Source: Pseudomonas sp. SST3
GTDB taxonomy: Bacteria; Pseudomonadota; Gammaproteobacteria; Pseudomonadales; Pseudomonadaceae
Length of the DNA stretch: 64,000 nucleotides
Direction: 5' to 3'
NCBI RefSeq assembly: GCF_003325755.1
Contig: NZ_QORI02000015.1
Location: 50,729-114,728, forward strand
In this document: one piece after another, positions 38,998-50,173 of the stretch
How positions within the stretch are numbered: the first letter of the stretch is position 1
Layout: the number at the start of each line of letters is the position of its first letter
Made by a program: the position numbers and the translations under genes
Notes under the pieces: generated by a model
Databases searched by the model: none
The model's input: the letters and a program-made list of their open reading frames with translations, nothing else
Told to the model about the DNA's origin: nothing

Positions 38998-40564
38998 TTA
39001 CTGAGCCTGATTGGTCGGCAGGTCGAGCTGCAGTTGCCGGCTAGTGAAGGCGCGCACGCGTGCGGTGAGGTCCGCGTCGTCATTAAGGGCCAGGCCGTAC
39101 GATGGGAAAATCGTTTTCAGTTTCGCTTGCCATTCCGGCGACTCGACCTGTTCGCTGAAGGTCTTCTTCAGCAGGTTGAGCATGATCGGAGCGGCAGTGG
39201 AGGCACCCGGCGAGGCGCCCAGCAGGGCAGCGATGGAGCCGTCCGTCGAGGTTACGACTTCGGTACCGAACTGCAGCACGCCGCCTTTCTCTGGATCGTC
39301 CTTGATGATCTGGACGCGCTGCCCCGCAGTGATCAGCTCCCAATCGCTGGCATCCGCCTGCGGGAAGTAGTTCTTCAGCTCCTCGATGCGGTCTTCCTGG
39401 CTGAGCATCAGCTGACCGACCAGATACTGGCTCAGGTCGAGGTTGTCCAGGCGCGGCCTGGATCATCGGCAGGGCATTGTCAGCGCTCACGGAACTGGGC
39501 AGGTCCATCAGGGAGCCGTTCTTCAGGAACTTGCTGGAGAAGGTTGCGAAGGGTCCGAACAGCAGCACTTTCTCGCCGTCGATCACGCGGGTATCCAGAT
39601 GCGGAACGGACATCGGTGGGGAGCCGACCGACGCCATGCCGTAGACCTTGGCCTGATGCTGGGCGACGACCTCGGGATTGCGCGTCATCAGGAACTGGCC
39701 GCCAACCGGAAAGCCCGCGTAGCCTTTGGCCTCGGGAATGCCGGTCATTTGCAGCAACTTCAGCGCGCCGCCGCCTGCGCCGATGAAGACGAAGCGGGCC
39801 TTGACGCTGGTTTGTGCTTCGCCGTCGGCGAGGTTAGCCGACGTCACGGTCCAGGTGCCGTCATCGTTGCGCACGATGTCGCGCACTTCATGTTGCAGAT
39901 GCAATTGCACCTGGTCGCTCTTGCCCAGGGCGTCGAACAACTGTCGAGTGATCTCGCCGAAGTTCACATCGGTGCCGAGCGGCATCCGCGTCGCGGCGAT
40001 CGGCTGGGACTCGCCGCGTTCGTTCATAAGCAGCGGAACCCATTCGGCGATTTGCTGGGGTTGTTCGGAATACGCCATACCGCGGAACAGCGGGCTCTGC
40101 TGCATCGTGGTATGACGCTTGCGCAGGAAGTCGACGTTGTCTTCGCCCCAGACGAAGCTCATGTGCGGGACGGAGTTGATGAACCGACGGGGCTCCCGAA
40201 GCACGCCGCGCTGCACTTGATGCGCCCAGAACTGCTTGGAGAGCTCGAACGATTCGGCAATGCTCACAGCCTTGCTGATGTCGATGCTGCCATCGGCTTT
40301 CTGCGGGGTGTAGTTCAGCTCGCAGAACGCGGAGTGGCCGGTGCCCGCGTTGTTCCAGGCATTGGAGCTTTCATCGGCGACGCTGGGCAGGCGTTCGTAG
40401 ACGTCGATCGTCCATTGCGGCTCGAGTTCGTGCAGGTAGGTGCCCAAGGTTGCGCTCATGATGCCACCGCCAATTAGCAGGACATCCACGGTTTTTTCGG
40501 GTTCGTTGGGTTTGGAGCAGGCGATCAGTGCGAAGCACAAAAACGCCAGGATCAATTTCTTCAT
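38998..40564 (-). pseudogene. mqo: Malate:quinone oxidoreductase, frameshifted, with lipoprotein-type signal
   Basis: FAD enzyme oxidising malate to oxaloacetate with quinone as acceptor. The N-terminal 372 or so residues are in one frame (FAD site [28 protein letters not shown]) and the last 150 or so ([14 protein letters not shown] to the end) in another. One extra base near 39453 (GGC[G]CGG) breaks the frame just after LPMIQA; without it the product is 521 residues, a normal length. The N-terminus [16 protein letters not shown] is a lipoprotein signal with lipobox LIAC, unusual for an enzyme usually peripheral on the cytoplasmic face. ATG 40564. True decay or sequence error cannot be told. 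Confidence 0.85.
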
Positions 40565-40708
40565 CAGTGGTTCTGTTTGCCTGGTAGAGGTATTAACGGA
40601 TACGCGCCTATCGCCCGACGGAGCGAGCAACCGCCTGAAGAGCGGCCGAATCGGACCGATGAGCAAACAATTGCGTAGGGGAGGCCAGAAGCAAGGCGAC
40701 TGAGTCGA

Positions 40709-40728
40709 TGCCGCACTTAAGTGCGGCA
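40709..40728. promoter_or_regulatory. 20-bp perfect palindrome between mqo and cueR
   Basis: TGCCGCACTT followed by its exact reverse complement, no spacer. It lies 145 bases upstream of mqo and 126 bases downstream of the cueR stop. Candidate operator of mqo, or the stem of a cueR terminator without T tract. No other feature seen in the 289-base gap. Confidence 0.5.
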
Positions 40729-40853
40729 GACGACCGATGGCAGGAGTGCCGCGACCGCCATTGCGAGGGGCGCGGAGTTTATTAGGGAGCTAAGAATATG
40801 GCAACGGCAATCGCTCGCTACAAACGAACCTGGATGGGCGCTGCTTCCGATGG

Positions 40854-41267
40854 CTATGTCTTGCAAGGGGCGGAACAGCCTCCCGATTCCAGATCTTTGA
40901 GGATCGGGCAATCCGGCCGGTCGTCGCCATGGCAGCTATCGACCAGTTGTTGCAGGGTATCGCGCAGGCTCACCAGTTCGTCGATTTTCTGGTTCAGCGC
41001 ATCGATATGCGTACCGGCCAACGCTTTCACATCGGCGCTGGCGCGCTGGCGGTCCTGCCAGAGCGTGAGCAGTTTGCCCACTTCTTCCAGAGAAAATCCC
41101 ATGTCGCGTGAACGCTTGATGAAGGCGAGGCGGTGCAGGTCTTCGTCACCGTAATGACGGTAGCCATTGGCGCTACGCCCCGCGGGCGAGATCAGGTCAA
41201 TGGACTCGTAGTAGCGGATCATCTTTGCCGACAACCCGCTTTTCTTTGCTGCTTGGCCAATGTTCAT
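40854..41267 (-). CDS. cueR: CueR, copper-responsive MerR-family regulator
   Basis: 137 residues. MerR helix-turn-helix at 1-70 (MNIGQAAKKSGLSAKMIRYYE), dimer helix, and the metal loop with CHGDDRPDC, the two Cys spacing of Cu(I)-binding CueR, plus a Cys-containing tail (GGCSAPCKT). In Pseudomonas, CueR activates copper efflux and chaperone genes by untwisting promoters with a 19-base spacer. It follows copA on the same strand by about 109 bases, so it may be autoregulated through copA transcription. ATG 41267. Confidence 0.93.
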   Translation of the reverse strand: MNIGQAAKKSGLSAKMIRYYESIDLISPAGRSANGYRHYGDEDLHRLAFIKRSRDMGFSLEEVGKLLTLWQDRQRASADVKALAGTHIDALNQKIDELVSLRDTLQQLVDSCHGDDRPDCPILKDLESGGCSAPCKT

Positions 41268-41376
41268 GCGGTATCCACACGTGTTGAATCGGATGAAGAA
41301 GCTGAATGACGATGGGTATCGCTGTGCTCAACCACAGCGAGGGGGTGAGCGCAGCGACAAGCGTCGGAACCGGCCA

Positions 41377-43758
<2,382 letters not shown>

Positions 43759-43786
43759 GATTCGCTCCGAATAGCCTATCGTTGCA

Positions 43787-43817
43787 ATGCTCAACCTTTA
43801 CCTTATGGGAAGGTCAA
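43787..43817 (-). promoter_or_regulatory. CueR-type promoter of copA
   Basis: Minus strand: TTGACC (43817-43812), exactly 19 bases, then GAGCAT (43792-43787). The spacer starts TTCCC and contains the dyad ACCTT-ATGGG-AAGGT (plus-strand order) that CueR/MerR regulators bind. The over-long spacer is their hallmark. Confidence 0.7.
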
Positions 43818-43844
43818 GGGCCAGGTCGTTCGTAGCTAACGCCA

Positions 43845-43875
43845 TTGACCTTACCCGCATGACAAGCTTGAACCT
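43845..43875 (+). promoter_or_regulatory. CueR-type promoter of copZ
   Basis: TTGACC (43845-43850), exactly 19 bases beginning TTACCC and ending in CTT, then GAACCT (43870-43875). Same layout as the copA promoter on the other strand; the dyad is weaker. It lies 30 bases upstream of copZ. Confidence 0.6.
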
Positions 43876-43904
43876 ACCTATAGGACAAACACCGGGAGTC
43901 ATCG

Positions 43905-44096
43905 ATGCAAACATTCAAGGTAACAGGCATGACCTGCGCCCATTGCGAGCGCGCCGTGACCAGAGCAATCCAGGCGAGTGATGCGCAGGCCAGGGTTCGA
44001 GTCGATCTGCAGGCAGGGGTGGTGGAGGTCGAAGGGGATCTGAGCGATGCGGCGATTCGTGAGGCCATCGAGGAAGAAGGGTATCAACTGCAGTGA
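43905..44096 (+). CDS. copZ: Copper chaperone CopZ (single HMA domain)
   Basis: 63 residues, one ferredoxin-like heavy-metal-associated domain with the Cu(I) motif GMTCAHC at residues 8-14. It buffers cytosolic copper and hands it to CopA, encoded divergently. ATG 43905 has GGGAG upstream. In P. aeruginosa two such chaperones belong to the CueR regulon. Confidence 0.93.
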   Translation: MQTFKVTGMTCAHCERAVTRAIQASDAQARVRVDLQAGVVEVEGDLSDAAIREAIEEEGYQLQ

Positions 44097-44143
44097 GCCA
44101 GCAGCGGCAACAGCGGTTTGCCGCATGCATGGACAAGGACCGG

Positions 44144-44779
44144 TCAGCTGCTCGCCTTGCCTGCGGTGTCCCAGTCACGGACCAGTCCTCTGAACAGCGG
44201 ATCGACCAGCGCCGGGCCATCGATTTCCGGATCGAACAGGTTAGGGTCGCGGGTCCAGTCGCTGAACAGGCCGACAATCAGCGCATGGATCGTGCGCGCG
44301 GCAAGACGTGGTGTCACACCCGGGTACAGGCTACCGGCGGCGCGCTCCAGCAGCTTTTCGCAGAGGTCGATAAACATGTTGATGAACGCATGGTGGCGCT
44401 CTTCGGCTTCGCGCAGCTCCTCGGTGAACTCGCAGCGATGCAGCAAAATGGTCATCACGCGGCGTTTCTGCTCATCACGGGCCAGCGCACCGATTCCTTC
44501 GATGCAAAGGTCGCGCAGCGTCCGTAGGGGCTGCTGCTGGGTGCAGCCGCAGAGTCGCTCGGTCATCTGTTCTGGCGGCAGCCGCACCTGGTTGAGCATT
44601 TCATGAAACAAGTGAGCCTTGTTCTGAAAGTGCCAATACACCGCTCCACGCGTCACGCCAGCGTCGCGGGCGATCTGATCGAGGCTGGTGTGCGCCACAC
44701 CCTTGTCCAGGAATAACCGCTCGGCGGACGCGAGCAGCGTAATACGGGTCTTTTCGGCGTCTTCTTTGGTTCTTCGCAT
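44144..44779 (-). CDS. TetR/AcrR family regulator, TtgR-like
   Basis: 211 residues. N-terminal helix-turn-helix (about 10-57, SLDQIARDAGVTRGAVYWHF) highly like TtgR/AcrR/MexR-group TetR proteins, and a ligand domain typical of the multidrug subgroup (TetR_C_2-like). It is divergent from an MFS exporter gene with an AcrR/TtgR-like operator between, so it most likely represses that exporter and itself. In TtgR proper the partner is an RND pump; here it is an MFS exporter. ATG 44779. Confidence 0.88.
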   Translation of the reverse strand: MRRTKEDAEKTRITLLASAERLFLDKGVAHTSLDQIARDAGVTRGAVYWHFQNKAHLFHEMLNQVRLPPEQMTERLCGCTQQQPLRTLRDLCIEGIGALARDEQKRRVMTILLHRCEFTEELREAEERHHAFINMFIDLCEKLLERAAGSLYPGVTPRLAARTIHALIVGLFSDWTRDPNLFDPEIDGPALVDPLFRGLVRDWDTAGKASS

Positions 44780-44866
44780 ATCTGGCTACGGCAGCTTCGG
44801 GCTGCGTTGGGACCCTTAAGGGCGGGCGATGCGGCGCTGATCCTTCAACCTGCTGCAACTTTGGTT

Positions 44867-44891
44867 GTTTACAATCGTCCGTGTATGTAAC
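44867..44891. promoter_or_regulatory. AcrR/TtgR-like operator between tetR and MFS gene
   Basis: Quasi-palindrome with TTTACA on the left and TGTATGTAA on the right (44869-44890), resembling the operator words of AcrR (TACATACATT...) and TtgR. It lies 89 bases from the regulator start and 88 from the exporter start. Confidence 0.5.
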
Positions 44892-44979
44892 AGCATCTTA
44901 CCTTCTCTGTAAATGTTCGATGTCAATCACGACGCTGTCGTGCGCTGGCGAATCGATTTTCTGCTCTCGAGTTTTTCCA

Positions 44980-46170
44980 ATGCGCCTCCCGCTTCTTTTG
45001 ATACTGGGTGCTCTCAGCGCCTTTGGCCCGCTGGCCATCGATTTCTATCTGCCCGCATTTCCAGCAATGGCACGGGCGTTTTCCACCGACGTCGAGCATG
45101 TGCAACTGTCTCTGGCGGCCTATTTCATTGGGCTCGCCCTCGGTCAGCTGATTTATGGTCCCTTGGCGGATCGCTACGGGCGGCGCTGGCCGCTGCTGAT
45201 TGGCGTGACGCTGTTTACCCTGGCGTCGCTGGCCTGCTCCTTCGCGCCAACGCTGGATTGGCTGATTGCCGCGCGATTCGTTCAGGCACTAGGCGGATGC
45301 GCCGGTATTGTGGTGACGCGCGCCGTGGTACGCGACAGCTGTGATCCGGTGCAGGCCGCAAAGGTTTTTTCGCAGCTGATGCTGGTGATGGGGCTGGCGC
45401 CAATTCTCGCGCCGCTGGCCGGCGGGCTGTTGATGAATGCGTTCGGCTGGCAATCGATATTCGTCTCGCTGACGGTCTTCAGCGCCCTGTGCGGCCTTGC
45501 GGTCGCGCTGTGGTTGCCGGAAACGCTGCCGGCCGATGCGCCGAAGCACCCGCTCGGTGGCACGCTAGGACGTTATGTTGGCTTGTTCCGCGACCGCGAG
45601 TTCATCGCGTTCGCGCTCTGCGGTGGTGTTTCGATGGCAGGCATGTTTGCCTACATCGCGGGCTCTCCGTTCGTGTTTATTGAGCTGTATGGCGTCCCGG
45701 CCGAACACTACGGCTGGCTGTTTGGTAGTAATGCGGCGGGCTTTATCCTGGTGTCGCAGATCAACGCGCGACTGCTAAGGCTGCGCGGGCCAGGTTTCTG
45801 GCTGCGGCGTTTCGTCTGGTTTTATTTCGCTTGCAGCGCTGCCTTACTGGTGATCGCCTGGAACCAGCCGGAATCGCTCTGGCCGCTGCTGATCCCATTG
45901 TTCATGGGGCTGGGAAGCCTTGGCAGCATTCTGCCGAACGCGACTGCCTGCGCGATGGCGCGCCAGGGTCAGCAGGCGGGACTGGCTTCGGCCCTGATGG
46001 GCAGCCTGCAATTCGGCGTTGCAGCCGCCGCGTCAGCGGCAGTCGGTGCGCTGCATAACGGCACGGCGGTACCGATGGCGCTGGTGATTACTGTCTGCGC
46101 GCTGGCGGCCGGCTGTCTGGCTTGGTACACCGGTCAGCAAACGATTGCGCAGCGGGCCCCATCCTCCTGA
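44980..46170 (+). CDS. Bcr/CflA family multidrug MFS transporter
   Basis: Twelve-helix drug/H+ antiporter of 396 residues. The Bcr/CflA signature is seen in LAIDFYLPAFPAMA near the N-terminus and the MFS motif A in GPLADRYGRRWPLL (about 60-75). Family members export bicyclomycin, sulfonamides, florfenicol and others; the substrate here is unknown. ATG 44980 (MRLPLLLILG) gives a proper first helix; the frame is open back to 44881 without similarity. Regulated probably by the divergent TetR protein. Confidence 0.9.
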   Translation: MRLPLLLILGALSAFGPLAIDFYLPAFPAMARAFSTDVEHVQLSLAAYFIGLALGQLIYGPLADRYGRRWPLLIGVTLFTLASLACSFAPTLDWLIAARFVQALGGCAGIVVTRAVVRDSCDPVQAAKVFSQLMLVMGLAPILAPLAGGLLMNAFGWQSIFVSLTVFSALCGLAVALWLPETLPADAPKHPLGGTLGRYVGLFRDREFIAFALCGGVSMAGMFAYIAGSPFVFIELYGVPAEHYGWLFGSNAAGFILVSQINARLLRLRGPGFWLRRFVWFYFACSAALLVIAWNQPESLWPLLIPLFMGLGSLGSILPNATACAMARQGQQAGLASALMGSLQFGVAAAASAAVGALHNGTAVPMALVITVCALAAGCLAWYTGQQTIAQRAPSS

Positions 46171-46200
46171 CGACGCAGCCCGCTGCGCAGCGGGGTTGGT

Positions 46201-47214
46201 TCAGAACCCTTCGAGGACGATCTTGCCCTTGGCCTTGCCGCTTTCGATAAAACCGTGGGCGCGGCGCAGGTTTTCCGCATTGATCGTGCCGTAATGCTCA
46301 CCCAGTGTGGTCTTCAGCACGCCCTTGTCGACCAACTCGGCAACGCGGTTGAGCAGTTGGTGCTGAGCGATCATGTCCGGCGTCTGGTACAGCGAGCGGG
46401 TGTACATGAACTCCCAGTGCAGCGACAGGCTCTTGCGCTTGAGCAGGCTGACGTCGAGGCTCGCCGGGTCATCGATCAGGGCCAGGCGACCTTGTGGCTG
46501 CAACGCCTCGACGATCTGCGGCAGGTGCAGGTCGGTGTGGGTCAGGCTGGCAACATGGGTGACGTCGGCGATGCCCAGGCGCTGCAGTTCGGCGGCCAGC
46601 GGCTGGCTGTGGTCGATCACGTCATGAGCGCCCAGCTCACGCACCCAGGTGTGGGTATCGCTGCGAGAGGCCGTACCGATGACCTGCAGCCCGGTCAGCT
46701 GGCGCGCCAGTTGCGTGAGGATGGAGCCCACGCCGCCCGCTGCGCCGATGATGAGCAGACGTTGGTTTCGGTCTTCCTTCCCTTCGCCTATCTGCAAGCG
46801 CTCGAACAGCAGCTCCCAAGCAGTGATCGACGTCAGCGGTAGCGCCGCTGCTGCAGCGAAGTCGAGGCTGGCCGGCTTGCGGCCAACGATGCGCTCGTCC
46901 ACCAGGTGCAGTTCGCTATTGGCGCCGGGGCGGTCCAGCGCGCCGGCGTAGAACACCTCGTCGCCGGGCTTGAACAGGCTGACCTCACTGCCCACCGCGC
47001 GCACCACGCCGGCCACATCCCAGCCAAGCACCTTGTACTGACCGTCTTCCGGCTGCGCGCGCATACGGATCTTGGTATCGACCGGGTTCACTGAGATGGC
47101 TCGCACCTCAACCAGTAGATCGCGTGGGCCGGGCGTGGGCTCGGGCAGCTCGATGTCGAGTAGCGATTGCGGGTCGTCGATGGATCGAGATTGCTGGTAG
47201 CCAATAGCTTTCAT
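46201..47214 (-). CDS. Zinc-type alcohol dehydrogenase / NADPH:quinone reductase family protein
   Basis: MDR-superfamily oxidoreductase, 337 residues, of the zinc-binding alcohol dehydrogenase/YogA-like group (TIGR02817-like). N-terminal GroES-like fold (SVNPVDTKIRM), Rossmann motif GAAGGVGSILTQLA near residue 155. The catalytic zinc Cys/His set of true alcohol dehydrogenases is absent, so it is likely a quinone or enone reductase. ATG 47214 has CGGAG upstream. It is divergent from a LysR regulator, the usual pair for this family. Confidence 0.88.
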   Translation of the reverse strand: MKAIGYQQSRSIDDPQSLLDIELPEPTPGPRDLLVEVRAISVNPVDTKIRMRAQPEDGQYKVLGWDVAGVVRAVGSEVSLFKPGDEVFYAGALDRPGANSELHLVDERIVGRKPASLDFAAAAALPLTSITAWELLFERLQIGEGKEDRNQRLLIIGAAGGVGSILTQLARQLTGLQVIGTASRSDTHTWVRELGAHDVIDHSQPLAAELQRLGIADVTHVASLTHTDLHLPQIVEALQPQGRLALIDDPASLDVSLLKRKSLSLHWEFMYTRSLYQTPDMIAQHQLLNRVAELVDKGVLKTTLGEHYGTINAENLRRAHGFIESGKAKGKIVLEGF

Positions 47215-47319
47215 GATGCGCTCCGTTATAGGGAAGAGAAGAATCTGAGCATTGTCGGCTTTCGCGTTATGGAGAAAAACAGCATATTCGGCAGAGGCTC
47301 TTTCAATGGATTCTTGAAA

Positions 47320-48237
47320 ATGCTGCGCAGCGATGACCTGCAAATATTCGTTCTGACCGCTGAACTGGGCAGCCTGTCCGCCGCTGCCCGGCGCCTGGAG
47401 ATGTCGCCCGCGGTGGCCAGCGCGGCCCTCAAACGGCTGGAAGCAGAACTGGGCTGCCGCCTGCTGGTACGTTCGACCCGCAGCCTGAGGCTGACAGGTG
47501 AGGGCGAGCAGTATTTGCCCCATGCCCGCTCTGCCTTGCAGAGCCTTGTCGACGGTCAGCAGGTGCTGGTCGGTGGCAAGGCGACCATCAGTGGCGCCCT
47601 TCAGCTATCGGCTCCGTCGGATTTCGGCCGCAATGTGCTCTTGCCCTGGCTGGACGAGTTCCAGCTGCAGCATCCGCTCTTGAGCCTGCGATTGTTGTTG
47701 GCTGATCGTAATGCCGATCTGTTTCGGCAGCCGGTGGATATCGCGCTGCGCTACGGTCAGCCGGAGGACTCTAGCCTGGTGGCGCTGCCCGTGGCGGTGA
47801 CTAATCGGCGGGTGCTCTGCGCCGCGCCAGGCTACCTCGCGACACATGGGGCGCCGCGTTCGCTTACCGACCTTTCCGACCACAACTGCCTGCGCTTCAT
47901 GCTGGCGGGGCGGGTGCACGAACGCTGGTGTTTTCAAGACGGCCGACGTGAGCTGGAGCAGGTCGTGAGCGGTGATCGCATCAGCGACGATGCCGACGTG
48001 GTGCGGCGCTGGGCGCTGGCGGGGCAAGGGCTGGTATACAAATCCTGGCTCGACATCGCTCAGGACGTGCAGGCAGGGCGACTGGTCGCGCTGCTGCCGG
48101 AGCTTTTGGGCGAACCGGCGCCGCTGAACCTGATCTGCGCCCATCGTGCACATATGGGTGAAAGGGTGCGGCTGTTGCGTGAACATCTGGTCGGGCGATG
48201 CCAGCGGCTGATTCAGCTGGCTCCGTTCGCGCATTGA
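47320..48237 (+). CDS. LysR family transcriptional regulator
   Basis: 305 residues. Winged helix at 1-60 (LQIFVLTAELGSLSAAARRL) and an effector domain of the CrgA/DsdC-like subgroup (GALQLSAPSDFGRNVLLPWL). Start ATG 47320 leaves five residues before the helix-turn-helix, normal for LysR; ATG 47269 is possible. The intergenic gap to the divergent oxidoreductase is about 105 bases, so that gene is the probable target. Confidence 0.88.
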   Translation: MLRSDDLQIFVLTAELGSLSAAARRLEMSPAVASAALKRLEAELGCRLLVRSTRSLRLTGEGEQYLPHARSALQSLVDGQQVLVGGKATISGALQLSAPSDFGRNVLLPWLDEFQLQHPLLSLRLLLADRNADLFRQPVDIALRYGQPEDSSLVALPVAVTNRRVLCAAPGYLATHGAPRSLTDLSDHNCLRFMLAGRVHERWCFQDGRRELEQVVSGDRISDDADVVRRWALAGQGLVYKSWLDIAQDVQAGRLVALLPELLGEPAPLNLICAHRAHMGERVRLLREHLVGRCQRLIQLAPFAH

Positions 48238-48266
48238 TGCGGGGCCGCACCTGGCGGCCCCATCGA

Positions 48267-49241
<975 letters not shown>

Positions 49242-49264
49242 TCATTCTAACCCTGTCGTGGCGA

Positions 49265-49280
49265 TTGACCCCAGGGTCAA
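49265..49280. promoter_or_regulatory. 16-bp inverted repeat upstream of adenine deaminase
   Basis: TTGACCC-CA-GGGTCAA, perfect 7-bp arms. On the minus strand it lies 16 bases upstream of a TAGAAT (-10-like, 49249-49244), so it overlaps the -35 region, an ideal place for a repressor. The regulator is unknown. Confidence 0.5.
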
Positions 49281-49406
49281 CTCAGCCATCAATCACTGTC
49301 TATCCTTCTGACTCTTGCAGATAAGCGTCTTGCCGACAGTTGCGCAAGAAATAACCAGAGCGTTGCGAGCGGGAGCGGGCCTGCCTTGTCGACCTCTTTC
49401 CAAAGA

Positions 49407-49653
49407 ATATCCACAGAGTTTTCCACTTATTTTGCGCATAAGACAAGCTAGCGGGGATGGCTTTTTGATGGCGCTACGGGAATGTTCGAAAATCGTCAGA
49501 AAACGCTTGAAAATCAATGGGTTTTTCTGCCGAGAGAAAATCCAGCGAGTGTTAGCTAAAAAATAAGCGCTTGTGTTGAGGGCGCGCCGTCGTTGAGCTA
49601 GAGCGCTTGTTCCCAAGGTTATCCACAAGTACATGCACATTATTAGTGGAAAA
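49407..49653. other. Spacer with DnaA boxes and A/T-rich stretch
   Basis: In the 510-base gap 49218-49727. A perfect DnaA box TTATCCACA at 49619-49627, a one-mismatch box ATATCCACA at 49407-49415, and two weaker TTTTCCACT words facing opposite ways (49419-49427 plus; 49653-49645 minus). Between them is an A/T-rich part with TTGAAAATC and TTCGAAAATC words (about 49485-49565) and two GCGCTTGT direct repeats (49567, 49603). No dnaA, dnaN or rpmH is present, so this is not shown to be oriC; it may bind DnaA for titration or reactivation. No convincing gene here. Confidence 0.45.
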
Positions 49654-49662
49654 CACAGGCGC

Positions 49663-49698
49663 AAAAAAAGCCATGCTCGACCGGGTCGGCATGGCTTT
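49663..49698 (-). terminator. Terminator of the acidic lipoprotein gene
   Basis: 10-bp perfect stem AAAGCCATGC / GCATGGCTTT; on the minus strand it ends in a run of seven T's (49669-49663). Thirty bases past the lipoprotein stop. Confidence 0.88.
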
Positions 49699-49727
49699 CA
49701 GGTGGACCCGTGTCCACGCGAAGCATG

Positions 49728-50024
49728 TCAGTTCTGTTGGGCAGGCTCAGGCGTTGGAGCAGGCGCGCGCGGTTCTACAGGCTCGCCCACGTCAGGCTCA
49801 TCATCCTCAGGCATGGTGACGTCGACGTCGGGTACGGTGATGGTCTTCTCCTTGGAGCCCACATCCACTTCCGGCGCATCCACGTCATATTCGGGCATGT
49901 TTCCGCCTTCCACTTCCACGTCCGGCAGCGAACCTTCTTCGGTCTTCTCCACATCGCAGCCGGCAAGGCCTAGCGATGCGAGCAATACGGCTCCTGGAAT
50001 AAGCCACTTGTAATTGCTTTTCAT
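49728..50024 (-). CDS. Small acidic lipoprotein, function unknown
   Basis: 98 residues. Signal peptide with lipobox LAGC (Cys at about residue 23), then a very acidic Pro/Val/Asp-rich body made of short repeats of the V-D-V / P-D-V type (DVDAPEVDV, PDVDVTMP), and a Pro-rich end. It is probably an extended, unstructured outer-membrane lipoprotein. Homologues occur in Pseudomonas without known role. ATG 50024 has AGAGGAG upstream. Confidence 0.82.
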   Translation of the reverse strand: MKSNYKWLIPGAVLLASLGLAGCDVEKTEEGSLPDVEVEGGNMPEYDVDAPEVDVGSKEKTITVPDVDVTMPEDDEPDVGEPVEPRAPAPTPEPAQQN

Positions 50025-50110
50025 GGTTGACTCCTCTATCGCAACGGAATGCGCGTTTCGGCACCTCCACGATTCGCTGGGCCAAAGCGAGCAATAGACA
50101 TTGCGGACCC

Positions 50111-50126
50111 AACGGCAAGTGCCGTT
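50111..50126. repeat. Inverted repeat after yigZ
   Basis: AACGGCA-AG-TGCCGTT, perfect 7-bp arms, 47 bases beyond the yigZ stop. May help end yigZ transcription; no T tract. Confidence 0.35.
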
Positions 50127-50173
50127 GTAATAGGGACTTCCCGCGTTGCACGCAGTTCAACGCCGAGCAGGGG

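Noticed and set aside
39440..39470. Programmed ribosomal frameshift in mqo
   Set aside because: No slippery heptamer or downstream structure, and the family does not use one; a simple insertion explains it.
39443..40477. 344-codon open frame opposite mqo
   Set aside because: Shadow frame of mqo; considered as the reason for the mqo frameshift but has no protein-like features.
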